A DNA stretch of 64,000 bases from Deinococcus cellulosilyticus NBRC 106333 = KACC 11606 (GTDB taxonomy: Bacteria > Deinococcota > Deinococci > Deinococcales > Deinococcaceae). The position numbers were made by a program, and so were the translations under genes. Of the stretch, positions 49,539 to 57,786 are shown piece by piece. How positions within the stretch are numbered: the first letter of the stretch is position 1; every line of letters starts with the position of its first letter. The stretch lies in contig NZ_BJXB01000001.1 of the NCBI RefSeq assembly GCF_007990775.1, positions 1-64,000 on the forward strand, in the 5' to 3' direction. A model generated the notes under the pieces. It was not told where the DNA came from, ran no database searches, and saw only the letters and a program-made list of their open reading frames with translations.

Positions 49539-50654
49539 TCAGGGTTTGAAAGTGTTCAGCACAGGAAGTGCCTTGCCAGAAAAATCAAACAGGGCCTGGT
49601 TTTCCCAGCTGGACCCACTGGTGTCTTCTGGTCCTGTGGAGATCCATTCTCCTCCCCAGTAGAAAACTCCAGTGCGGTGCTTGCCCTGCACGGACTTGAG
49701 GGCAGCAATCAGGTCTTTCAGCATCTGGGCCTGACCTTCGGGGGTGGGAGCATAGGTGCCAGGAAGCTGCTCTGAAAGGCCAATCACATTGTTTGTCCAG
49801 TCGTTCCAGCCCAGCGTGAAGGGATAGGCGGTTTCTGCCAGAATCACGTCCCGGTCATAGCGGTTCATCAGGTCTTTGACGTTCTCCTTGAGTTTATCCA
49901 GCGGTCCGTGCCAGTAAGGGTAATAAGACAGGGCGATGGTGTCGAATTTGACCCCTCTGGCGACGATTCTGTCGTAAAAGTTGCGTGCCTCTGCGTTGCT
50001 GCCGCCCTTGTCGATGTGGATGACAATGTTGGCTTTCGATCCGGTGTCTTTCACACCCGCAATGCCAGACTTGAGGAGGTCAGAAAGCTGGTTCCACTGT
50101 TTGTCGGTGTTGAAATCTGCATCTGGTCCCCACACGCGACCCTCATCCCACAGCATCCCGGCTGAGATTTCGTTGCCGATCTGGACCATGTCGGGGGGTG
50201 TCCCCTGATCGATCATGCTCTGCACCACTGAGCGGGTATACTGCTGCACAGCGGTTTTCAGGTCAGAAAAATTCAGGTTTTTCCACTCAGCAGGTTTGGT
50301 CTGGTGCGATGGGTCCGCCCAGGTGTCCGAATAATGCAGGTCCAGAAAAATCCCAAGCCCTGCAGCCTTCGCCCGTTTTGCCAGTTTGAGCATGTCCCAC
50401 TGGGAGTTGTAACTGTCCGAAGGGTGGTTCCAGACCCTCAAGCGCACCTGATTCACCCCACTGGCCTTGAGCTTCTGGAAAAAATCCACCGTTTCTCCTG
50501 CCTCATCTTTGTAGACTCCACCTTTGTCTTCCACCCTGGAGACATACGAGGCATCCACACCTCCAATGAACCTGGGCAGAGAATCAGGCGTCTGGGCACT
50601 GTTGCAACTGGCACACAGGGAAAGCAAAACCATCAGGGAAACAGACTTTTTCAT
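49539..50654 (-). CDS. GH53 endo-beta-1,4-galactanase, single-domain
   Basis: A 371-residue second galactanase without the extra binding module. Acid/base Glu162 (QIGNEISAG) and nucleophile Glu274 (LAETAYPF) are present, with DLHYSDTWADPSHQTKP typical of GH53. The N-terminus is a signal peptide ending LCASC, a poor lipobox, so lipidation is uncertain. ATG 50654 (MKKSVSL) is preferred because AAGGAGTCCCC lies before it. A 10-bp hairpin (50672-50694) sits just upstream. The two paralogues differ in domain content, so they may act at the surface and in the periplasm or on different chain lengths. Confidence 0.92.
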   Translation of the reverse strand: MKKSVSLMVLLSLCASCNSAQTPDSLPRFIGGVDASYVSRVEDKGGVYKDEAGETVDFFQKLKASGVNQVRLRVWNHPSDSYNSQWDMLKLAKRAKAAGLGIFLDLHYSDTWADPSHQTKPAEWKNLNFSDLKTAVQQYTRSVVQSMIDQGTPPDMVQIGNEISAGMLWDEGRVWGPDADFNTDKQWNQLSDLLKSGIAGVKDTGSKANIVIHIDKGGSNAEARNFYDRIVARGVKFDTIALSYYPYWHGPLDKLKENVKDLMNRYDRDVILAETAYPFTLGWNDWTNNVIGLSEQLPGTYAPTPEGQAQMLKDLIAALKSVQGKHRTGVFYWGGEWISTGPEDTSGSSWENQALFDFSGKALPVLNTFKP

Positions 50655-50671
50655 GGGGACTCCTTTGAGAA

Positions 50672-50694
50672 GGGGGTGAGGGAACCTCACCCCC
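50672..50694 (-). promoter_or_regulatory. Hairpin before the single-domain GH53 gene
   Basis: A perfect 10-bp stem GGGGGTGAGG / CCTCACCCCC with a 3-nt loop, 18 bases upstream of the start. No T run follows on the minus strand, so it is more likely an mRNA stabiliser or attenuator than a terminator. Confidence 0.5.
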
Positions 50695-50771
50695 GCAGAA
50701 GGTTTCTTTGATTTATGTCGAGCAACTGCAGTCGTTCATCCTCATCAATTGAGCAAGAGCTTCTTCCATGG

Positions 50772-50808
50772 CTTTCAGCTCTCGGCCCTCGGCTCTCAGC
50801 CCTCGACC
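50772..50808. repeat. Heptamer repeat tract (element C)
   Basis: Five degenerate heptamers of CYCTCRG type between the GH2 and GH53 genes. There is a single arm with no inverted partner nearby. Confidence 0.6.
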
Positions 50809-50813
50809 TCTAC

Positions 50814-53036
50814 TCAGGCATTCAACACAGCTTCCAGCACAGGCTTTAACCCCACATCCAGCGTCTTCACCTGTACGGTCTGCGTGGGCAGACCAGGGGC
50901 TCTGGCGGTGATGGTGACCTCTCCTGGGATCAGGGTGCTTCTGAGGTACACGGCTCCCTGGCCTCCGGGGAGGATCAGCGGGTGTTCTCCGACCAGAACC
51001 GCAGGGCCTTCAACATCGAGCGAAACAGGTCCCCAGGCAAAAGGCAGAGCATTTCCGTACCCATCGGTGATCTTCAGGGAGAGGCGGGTCAGGTCCGCCC
51101 CATCTGCGTGAATCTCAGGATCATCGGCCTCGAAGATCAATTTGCGGGGGATGCCGTCCGCAGCCAGTTGATGGGTTTTGACCAGGGCCCCATTCAGGTA
51201 GCCTCTGAGTTCCAGATCCCCGAAGTTCTCGCCCCAGCCTCCTGAGATGTTGGAAATTTTGAAGGGAGGATAAGGCAGGTGGGGGTACAGCTCGGTGGCC
51301 CGCTGCGCTTCGCCTTCAAACTTGCCGGAAACGTACACTTCCACCCGGTCCAGGTTGGAGAAAATCCACACTGGATTGATCAGGCCCTCGTCCACATCTC
51401 CCCTGGTCCAGTAGGTGGCGGCAAACAGGACCTGTTTTTGCTCAGGGGGTTGCTGGCTGGCGTAAAGGTGGGCGGCGAATTTGGGTTGCCTGAAGATGTC
51501 CATCACCCCGTGGTAGCAGATGCGGTCCCCACTCCCGAAAGTGGCGTGGGTGTTGTAATCAAAGGCACACCATGCGATGCCCCCACTGATGTTCAGGGCT
51601 CCAATCTGGTTCATGATGTCCGCGTGTTTTAAAGCGTGCGCGACCACACGGGGTTCCTGATCGAAACTCTTGGTGGGGAACATGTGCCCACCGTATTCGG
51701 TCACCAGATAACGCTCTGCGGGGTATTTGGTGAGTTTTGTGGCGAAGTCGTTCATGGTGTACACGTCTTCGAGCTGCTCACTCCCGAAGAAGCAGCGCAC
51801 CCCTCCGGTCTGGCGGGTGGGATCAAGGTCCTGCACCAGACGATTTGTGCGGGTGTAGAAGGCCGTGTGGTCTGGTGATTCATTGACCCGTGCCCCCCAC
51901 AGGATGATGGAAGGGTGGTTTCTGTCCCGCACCACCAGGTCATGCAGGAGGTTCAGGGAAAGGTCCTGCCAGGCCTGATCTCCGATGTGCTGCCAGCCCT
52001 GCATTTCGGTGAAGACCAGCAGGCCGATTTCATCGCAACGGTTGAGAAAATGTGGAGACTGTGGGTAATGGCTGGTGCGAACCACGTTGCAACCCAGGTC
52101 AAACCTGACCAGATCGGCGTCTTTCTCCTGAAGTCTCTTCGGAGCAGCGGCCCCAATGTAAGGGTACGTCTGGTGGCGGTTCATGCCCCGAAGGATGAGT
52201 TTTCTGCCATTCAGGTAGAAGAAGCCATCTGCACGGAATTCTGATTCCCGGAAACCCACCCTGGTGTCCAGCGTGTCTCCACCTTTGATGCGGACCCTCA
52301 GGGTGTAGAGGTGAGGGTGCTCCGTGTCCCACAGCTGGATGTTCTGCAGGTTTTCAAAGGTGAGGGTCTGGGTGGCTTCTCCCTCAACGAACATCTGGGC
52401 AGATGTTGCTGCAACCTGAACACCTGAAGCGTCCAGCAGGTGCGCTTCCACATCCACTGTCTCTGAAAGCCCTGTCGGGTTCTTGACGGTGACTTCGACT
52501 TCTGCCAGAGGGGTTTCAGTCAGGACCTTGCTGGTTTTGAAGAAGACGTTTTCAATGTGCAAAGGGTCGAGGATTCTCAGGTGCACATCCCGGTAGATGC
52601 CTCCGAAGGTCATGTAATCGACCAGATGCCCGTAAGGGGGAATGTCTGTGCGCTCTCGGGAATCCACTCGCACGGCCAGCAGGTGCTCCTGACCGACTTT
52701 CACATGGTCTGTGAGGTCCACGGTGAAGGGGGTGAACCCTCCTTTGTGCTCACACAGTTTCTTGCCGTCCAGAAAGACCTCTGCGGCCAGCATCACCCCG
52801 TCAAACTGGAGGTGGATGCGCTGTCCACGGGCTTTGTCGGGGATGTGCAGGCTCTTGCGGTACCAGCTGATGAAGCTGTATTCCTCCTCGCTGAAGTTGT
52901 GGTGGGGCACCTCACGGACGGTGTGGGGCACACTGACCTGATTTAAGGGACCTGAGTAGATGGGCTTGGCAAAGGTGGGGTTGTCTTCTGGAAGGAATTC
53001 CCAGTGGGTGTTGATGGTGAATTCAAGGCGGGTCAT
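50814..53036 (-). CDS. GH2 beta-galactosidase
   Basis: A 740-residue cytoplasmic glycoside hydrolase family 2 enzyme with no signal peptide. It has an N-terminal jelly-roll (WYRKSLHIPDKARGQRIHLQ, FDGVMLAAEVFLDGK), an immunoglobulin-like domain, and the TIM barrel. The acid/base is Glu386 (RVNESPDH) and the nucleophile Glu447 (VTEYGGHMF). It would split imported galacto-oligosaccharides. A GH2 enzyme takes the place of the GH42 GanA of the Bacillus gan operon. AAGGAGCCTCC precedes the ATG, 9 bases after the permease gene. Confidence 0.9.
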   Translation of the reverse strand: MTRLEFTINTHWEFLPEDNPTFAKPIYSGPLNQVSVPHTVREVPHHNFSEEEYSFISWYRKSLHIPDKARGQRIHLQFDGVMLAAEVFLDGKKLCEHKGGFTPFTVDLTDHVKVGQEHLLAVRVDSRERTDIPPYGHLVDYMTFGGIYRDVHLRILDPLHIENVFFKTSKVLTETPLAEVEVTVKNPTGLSETVDVEAHLLDASGVQVAATSAQMFVEGEATQTLTFENLQNIQLWDTEHPHLYTLRVRIKGGDTLDTRVGFRESEFRADGFFYLNGRKLILRGMNRHQTYPYIGAAAPKRLQEKDADLVRFDLGCNVVRTSHYPQSPHFLNRCDEIGLLVFTEMQGWQHIGDQAWQDLSLNLLHDLVVRDRNHPSIILWGARVNESPDHTAFYTRTNRLVQDLDPTRQTGGVRCFFGSEQLEDVYTMNDFATKLTKYPAERYLVTEYGGHMFPTKSFDQEPRVVAHALKHADIMNQIGALNISGGIAWCAFDYNTHATFGSGDRICYHGVMDIFRQPKFAAHLYASQQPPEQKQVLFAATYWTRGDVDEGLINPVWIFSNLDRVEVYVSGKFEGEAQRATELYPHLPYPPFKISNISGGWGENFGDLELRGYLNGALVKTHQLAADGIPRKLIFEADDPEIHADGADLTRLSLKITDGYGNALPFAWGPVSLDVEGPAVLVGEHPLILPGGQGAVYLRSTLIPGEVTITARAPGLPTQTVQVKTLDVGLKPVLEAVLNA

Positions 53037-53045
53037 GGAGGCTCC

Positions 53046-55745
53046 TTACTCTTTCACCGCGCCACTGGTGGCACCGGAGACGAAGATTTTCTGGAAAGTG
53101 AAAAACAGGATCACGATGGGCAGGGCACCGAGCACAGAAGCTGCTGTGAAAGGGCCGTACTGCACAGTGAACTGGTTGCTGGCAAAGGACCTGAGGCCCA
53201 CGCCGATGTTCCAGTTCTCTGCTCCGGTGAGGAGCACATTGGCGAGGAAATACTCGGCGTAAGAACCGATGAACTGCAGCAGGAAAATGAACACCAGCAT
53301 GGGACCGGACAGGGGCAGGATGATGCGGGTGAAGGCCTGCCAGGGGGTACAGCCATCGACCAGAGCGGCCTCGTTGAGGTTGTGGGGCAGGGATTCCACA
53401 TAACCCTTGTAAATCCAGGTGGCGAAAGCGATGATGCCTCCGGTGTAGGCCAGAATCAGGCCCGTGAAGGTGTTGACGAGGCCCAGGGTGTTCATCAGGC
53501 TGTAGATGGCAATCAGACCGAGCAGTCCCGGGAACATCTGCAGGAAGATGATCACCATCAGGTACTGCATGCGGCCTTTGAACTGCATGCGGGCCAGGGC
53601 ATAACCAGCGGTGGTGGTGAGGGCAAGTGTGACCAGTCCGGTGAAACCAGAGATCAGCAACGTGTTTCTGACCCACAACAGGAACTTGGAGGCAGGGTTT
53701 TCAGTGGTGAATTGTGAGGGCATCAGGGTGACGAGGAACAGGGCCACGAAGACCACGGTGAGGATTCCAGCCCAGGATTCCCGTTTCTGGGCCGCAGGCA
53801 TGTTCTGGGTCATGCCTCTGGTGAATTTCTGGACCTGCATCAGCACGAAGCACACCACAGAAAAGGCCAGCATCACCCACTGCCAGGTCTGCACCTGCAC
53901 CCCATTGAACAGGGTCTTGTAGTTGGTGAGGTCCAGGCCGGTCAGGGAGGGCAGCACCCGGGCACGGATCAGGAGGGGTTCTTCTGGTCCACCCAGAGAG
54001 GCCTGACTGAGGCGGTTGAGGGGATCAAAAGACGCAGCCAGCACATAAACCACCGGATAAAGTACGGCCAGAACGGTCATGCAGAGCACCGCATGGGTGA
54101 GTGTACCCAGAAAGACCTGCTGGAAGGTGCGTTTCTGCTTGCGTGACAGCAGGTACATCACTCCAGAGATCAGGGCAACGAGAACCACGAAGCCCAGGAA
54201 CAGGTAGAACCAGCCTCCAGCCTGGAAGTGGATGGCAAAAGAAGGGGCACCGAGACTGTTTTTCAGGTTGATGGCCGTTTTGACCGTGAAGAACACGGTG
54301 ATGAGACCAGCAGTCCACCACAACACCGTTTTCACCTGAGGGCTGAGGTGCAGGGTCCAGCCTTTTTTCTGGGATTCGGTGTTTCTGGCCTCGCTGAAGA
54401 CCCCGGAAACACTGAAATTCACCACAGAGATCAGGACAGTGATCACGCCGATGACCACAGCAATGGCACTCGCCAGACCGTACTGCTCTCCCCCACCGTA
54501 CACAAAGGCTGTTTTGTAAGCCCAGGACAGCAGAATGTCGGTGCTCTGTGCGGTCGGGTCATCCACATTCATGGCCGGGCCGCCACCAGTGAGCAGGAAA
54601 ATCAGGGTGATGTTGTTGAAACCCGAAGCGAAAGCGGAAAGGGCAATGGGCACAAAAGACGTGGAAAGCAGCGGAATGGTGATGAAGCGCAGCCTGTCCC
54701 AGGCAGTGGCACCATCCACCTCGGCGGCCTCATAAAGCTCTTCTGGAATGGTGGACAGGGCACTGAGGGTGGCCGTCATGAAGTAGGGAAAGCTCATCCA
54801 CAGGCTGACCATCACAATGGCGGTTTTGGCCCACAGGGGATCTTCAAGCCAGGGGGCAGGGGTCACACCCAGCATGCCCAGCAGGCGGTTCACGGCACCG
54901 AAATTGGTGTTGAGCAAAGTCTGCCAGACCTGGATGGAGATGATGCCTGGAATCGCCCAGGGCAGGATCAGGATGGATCGGTAGAAATTCCGGCCTCTCA
55001 GTTTTTTGTTGTGCAGCAAAATGCCCAGCACGGCTCCGAGTGCCAGGTTGATTCCGGTGGTGATCAGGGCATAAAGGATGTTCCAGCCCAGCAGGGGAAA
55101 AAGCTGTGTGCGTGCGCTGCCCAGCACCCTTTCATAGTTCTGGGTTCCGACCCAGCTCACCTTGTTGATGCGGCGAACCACGGTGGGGATGAAATCTGCA
55201 GGCAGAGGGTCTGAGAGGGTCACAGCCTGACCCTGCACAGCAGCAATTTCTGCTTTGAGGGTCACAGGTTTTCCAGCCTGCTGCCCCTGAATTTCCAGGA
55301 TCTGACCCGCACACTGGTCTTGAGGGCACCTCAGTTGCGTGGTGGCTTCACCGAGCTGCAGGGTGTTTCCAGAGCGGGTCACGCCCATCTGGGTGGAACT
55401 GTCGGGTCTGCCCGAGTGTGCGGCAGAGTAGTTGGTGAAGCTGTAATAAACCGTCATGGCCAGCGGATACCCTGTGAACGCCACCAGAAAGAGGGTGGCA
55501 GGCAACAGGTACATCCATGGCCGGATTCCAGGCAGGCGGCGGTTCACCACCACCGCCACTGGAACCATCAGCAAACCGGCGGCCAGCAGTGAAATCCAGG
55601 TGGGCAGTTTCTGGCCGGAAAGGGCACTCAGGCCCTCGACCACCAGCCACGACAGCAGAGCACACACGACCAGCAGGAGGGTCAGGGCGAGCACCATCAG
55701 GGCAGGGTGGTCCAGCCGGGGTTTGGGTTGCAGGGTGCGTTTCAT
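53046..55745 (-). CDS. Fused MalF-MalG-type ABC sugar permease
   Basis: An 899-residue inner-membrane protein carrying both halves of a maltose/galactan-type ABC importer permease in one chain. The MalF half (about 1-460) includes a periplasmic loop and an EAA loop EAAEVDGATAWDRLRF near residue 340. The MalG half (about 540-899) has an EAA loop EAALVDGCTPWQAF near residue 790. The junction (about 460-560) has extra hydrophobic segments (LLWWTAGLITVFFTVKTA). In most bacteria these are two genes (ganP and ganQ in Bacillus). No frameshift is seen. No ATPase gene is in the cluster, so a shared MsmX/MalK-type ATPase from elsewhere is likely. Confidence 0.9.
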   Translation of the reverse strand: MKRTLQPKPRLDHPALMVLALTLLLVVCALLSWLVVEGLSALSGQKLPTWISLLAAGLLMVPVAVVVNRRLPGIRPWMYLLPATLFLVAFTGYPLAMTVYYSFTNYSAAHSGRPDSSTQMGVTRSGNTLQLGEATTQLRCPQDQCAGQILEIQGQQAGKPVTLKAEIAAVQGQAVTLSDPLPADFIPTVVRRINKVSWVGTQNYERVLGSARTQLFPLLGWNILYALITTGINLALGAVLGILLHNKKLRGRNFYRSILILPWAIPGIISIQVWQTLLNTNFGAVNRLLGMLGVTPAPWLEDPLWAKTAIVMVSLWMSFPYFMTATLSALSTIPEELYEAAEVDGATAWDRLRFITIPLLSTSFVPIALSAFASGFNNITLIFLLTGGGPAMNVDDPTAQSTDILLSWAYKTAFVYGGGEQYGLASAIAVVIGVITVLISVVNFSVSGVFSEARNTESQKKGWTLHLSPQVKTVLWWTAGLITVFFTVKTAINLKNSLGAPSFAIHFQAGGWFYLFLGFVVLVALISGVMYLLSRKQKRTFQQVFLGTLTHAVLCMTVLAVLYPVVYVLAASFDPLNRLSQASLGGPEEPLLIRARVLPSLTGLDLTNYKTLFNGVQVQTWQWVMLAFSVVCFVLMQVQKFTRGMTQNMPAAQKRESWAGILTVVFVALFLVTLMPSQFTTENPASKFLLWVRNTLLISGFTGLVTLALTTTAGYALARMQFKGRMQYLMVIIFLQMFPGLLGLIAIYSLMNTLGLVNTFTGLILAYTGGIIAFATWIYKGYVESLPHNLNEAALVDGCTPWQAFTRIILPLSGPMLVFIFLLQFIGSYAEYFLANVLLTGAENWNIGVGLRSFASNQFTVQYGPFTAASVLGALPIVILFFTFQKIFVSGATSGAVKE

Positions 55746-55811
55746 GGGGGTCCTCTCAAAGGGATTGAGGGTGATGGGGCATCAGGAGGGACGAAGGTTG
55801 CCTTGCCACAG

Positions 55812-55929
55812 GCCGAGGGCTGAGGGCCGAGAGCCGAGGGCAGGTCGGAAAAGCTTGAGCTCAGGCACTCTGGTCTTGATGCACAGCTTTAGCCAAAGCT
55901 TTTTTTGCTCTCGGCCCTCGGCTCTCGGC
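55812..55929. repeat. Heptamer repeat element with inverted arms (element B)
   Basis: The left arm (55812-55841) is GCYGAGR-type heptamers and the right arm (55907-55929) CTCGGCY-type, in inverted orientation with about two mismatches over 23 bases. The 65 bp between contain a small hairpin AGCTTT / AAAGCT followed by T. It fills most of the 190-bp gap between the permease and binding-protein genes. Confidence 0.7.
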
Positions 55930-55935
55930 GATCTT

Positions 55936-57147
55936 TTATTTCGTGACCATCTGCCCCACAGCCTTGCCAAGCAGCCCCTGAATGTCCGCATTTGCGGTCT
56001 TGACGCTCAGGCTGATGGCGTTGTTCCAGGGGTTCCACACGCTGCCCATTTCAGGGATGTTGGGCATGGGGGTCCCCGCAGCGATGGCTGCACCAAATCC
56101 TGCAACCACAGGATCATTTTTCAGCTTGCGCACGGCAGACTTGGACACAGGGATGCGTCCGCCGATGGTGTTCATGTCGGTCTGGTTCTGGGCATTCGTG
56201 AGGTATTTTGCAAGCTGTGCGGCTTTGGGTTTGTTCTTGCCGTAGGCGTTCATCAGGATGCCCTGGATGCCCACGAAGGGAGAGAATTTGCCTTTGGCTC
56301 CGGTGGGTTTGGGGGGCACGCCCACGCCGTAATCAATCCCTGCTTTTTTCACATCGCCGATGTCCCAGGGTCCGGTGAGCCACATGGCAAGCTTGCCTTT
56401 GGTAAACAGGTCTTTTTGCACGTCGGTGGCTTCTGCACCTGCGGGGATCAGGCCCTGTTTGAAGCGCATGTCGGCCAGCAGCTGTGCACCTTTCACGGCT
56501 CCAGCGTTGCCCAGTCCGATGTCTGCAGGGTTGAAGCTGCCATCGGCTTTCTTGCCAAACACATAAGCCCCCATGGAGGAGTAGAAGCCGTAAACCGTGT
56601 ACGGCAGGGTGATGTTGGTCAGGAAACCGAACTGCTGGGCCTGGGGATTGGTGAGTTTCTGGCTGGTGGAGATGAAACTGTTCCAGGTTTTTGGGATGCC
56701 ACCAGGGAGCAGTTTCTTGTTGTACACGATGGCAACAGCTTCACCGAAGGCAGGGAACCCGAAGAGTTTGCCATTGTAGCTCATGGCGTCCAGTGCACTG
56801 GCAGGAAGGTCGAATTTGGTTTTTGCATCCAGGTACTGGGCAACAGGCTCCAGCACACCAGCGGTTGCGAGGGCACCCACACGGTCATGGGGAAGGAGTC
56901 CGAGCAGGTCTGGCCCCGTCCCTGTGGGAGCACTCTGTTTCAGTTTGTTGTCAATCTCGTTGTAGGGAACAACGACCACATCGACGGTCACTCCAGCCCC
57001 CTCTTTGGTTTTGCTGAAATCTTTTGCGGTCTGGGTCAGCCATTCAAGCTCTTTGCCATCAAGTCCGGTCCAGATGGTGAGTTTTTCGGCGTGGGCACTG
57101 GCAGCGAGACACAGGACGGCGGTGATGCTGAAGATGGTTCTCTTCAT
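55936..57147 (-). CDS. Sugar ABC transporter substrate-binding protein (MalE/GanS-like)
   Basis: A 403-residue periplasmic binding protein, first gene of the galactan operon. The signal peptide MKRTIFSITAVLCLAASAHA is followed by EKLTIWTGLDGKE. The type 1 sugar-binding fold is clear: GPDLLGLLPHDRVGALATAG, PAFGEAVAIVYNK, and GKLAMWLTGPWDI. By gene context the ligand should be galacto-oligosaccharides. GAGGAGTAAAACC precedes the ATG. The promoter and a LacI-type operator lie immediately upstream. Confidence 0.92.
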   Translation of the reverse strand: MKRTIFSITAVLCLAASAHAEKLTIWTGLDGKELEWLTQTAKDFSKTKEGAGVTVDVVVVPYNEIDNKLKQSAPTGTGPDLLGLLPHDRVGALATAGVLEPVAQYLDAKTKFDLPASALDAMSYNGKLFGFPAFGEAVAIVYNKKLLPGGIPKTWNSFISTSQKLTNPQAQQFGFLTNITLPYTVYGFYSSMGAYVFGKKADGSFNPADIGLGNAGAVKGAQLLADMRFKQGLIPAGAEATDVQKDLFTKGKLAMWLTGPWDIGDVKKAGIDYGVGVPPKPTGAKGKFSPFVGIQGILMNAYGKNKPKAAQLAKYLTNAQNQTDMNTIGGRIPVSKSAVRKLKNDPVVAGFGAAIAAGTPMPNIPEMGSVWNPWNNAISLSVKTANADIQGLLGKAVGQMVTK

Positions 57148-57170
57148 GGTTTTACTCCTCTTTCAGTTGG

Positions 57171-57182
57171 GAAAACGATTTC
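57171..57182. promoter_or_regulatory. LacI-type operator O1
   Basis: GAAAACGATTTC fits the GAAAnCGnTTTC half-palindrome. It sits just downstream of the -10 box, at the expected transcription start, so bound repressor would block the galactan operon. Confidence 0.65.
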
Positions 57183-57189
57183 GCTTTTC

Positions 57190-57219
57190 TTTATGCGCTT
57201 TTCGAGGTCTGTTTGTCAA
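57190..57219 (-). promoter_or_regulatory. Promoter of the galactan operon
   Basis: On the minus strand a perfect TTGACA (57219-57214), an 18-bp spacer and CATAAA (57195-57190). The start codon is about 43 bases downstream of the -10 box. Confidence 0.7.
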
Positions 57220-57356
57220 GAGGGAAGCATGCTCTGCCCTGACCATCAAATCAACACTGAATAGTTTTTCAGCTTTCAGTCATCATTTAGACCCAGATCC
57301 ACCTCGCACTTCAGAGCAGGTCTTGACGATGCCAACCCAAAAAGAATAAGATTAAG

Positions 57357-57368
57357 GAAATCGGTTTC
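57357..57368. promoter_or_regulatory. LacI-type operator O2
   Basis: GAAATCGGTTTC matches the same GAAAnCGnTTTC pattern as O1, 186 bp away centre to centre. The gap 57148-57786 between the operon and its regulator holds these two sites, the promoter and two repeat tracts, and no gene. Confidence 0.55.
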
Positions 57369-57519
57369 TCAAAGTCCAGCAAATGGATTTTCCTCTGGGA
57401 AACATGGATCTGGAGCAATTCAAGCCCGGATCAGCATTTCTGCCAACAGAGGGCGAGCCGACGGCCCGCCCCTACAGGTGTCGTTCGAGATTTCTGGCAA
57501 GAGGGCTAGGCATGCTGTC

Positions 57520-57604
57520 TTGTGCAGAACGAGAATCCGCAGGTTGGATTCTCTGCACGCTGGTTGTGCAGAACGAGAATCCGCAGGTTGGATTCTCTGC
57601 ACGC
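57520..57604. repeat. Two direct 41-bp repeats, each able to form a hairpin
   Basis: Identical 41-bp copies at 57520-57560 and 57564-57604 are separated by 3 bases. In each, GTGCAGA(ACGA)GAATCC pairs with GGATTCTCTGCAC except for a 4-nt bulge. Confidence 0.8.
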
Positions 57605-57630
57605 CTCGCACCTACATCGGTGGTAACAGG

Positions 57631-57710
57631 TCTTCTGCCTTCTGCCTTCTGCCTTCCACCCTCGGCCTTCTGCTTTTCTTGCCCACGGCTCTCGGCCCTC
57701 AGCCCTCGGC
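57631..57710. repeat. Degenerate heptamer tract (element D)
   Basis: About eleven heptamers grading from TTCTGCC type to CTCGGCY type, 70 bases upstream of the LacI-type regulator. The right end matches the arms of elements B and C. Confidence 0.65.
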
Positions 57711-57786
57711 ATTCTCCCTGTCCCCCGTGGTACAGTAAATTCCGTTCCCCTGGCCTCAGAAACCAGTCTCAATCCATCAGGTGACC

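Noticed and set aside
55456..57264. Plus-strand open frame of 602 codons opposite the permease and binding-protein genes
   Set aside because: It crosses two real genes and a repeat element, with no domain and no start site.
57520..57604. Possible CRISPR array
   Set aside because: There are only two repeats with a 3-bp gap, so no spacers, and no cas genes are present.
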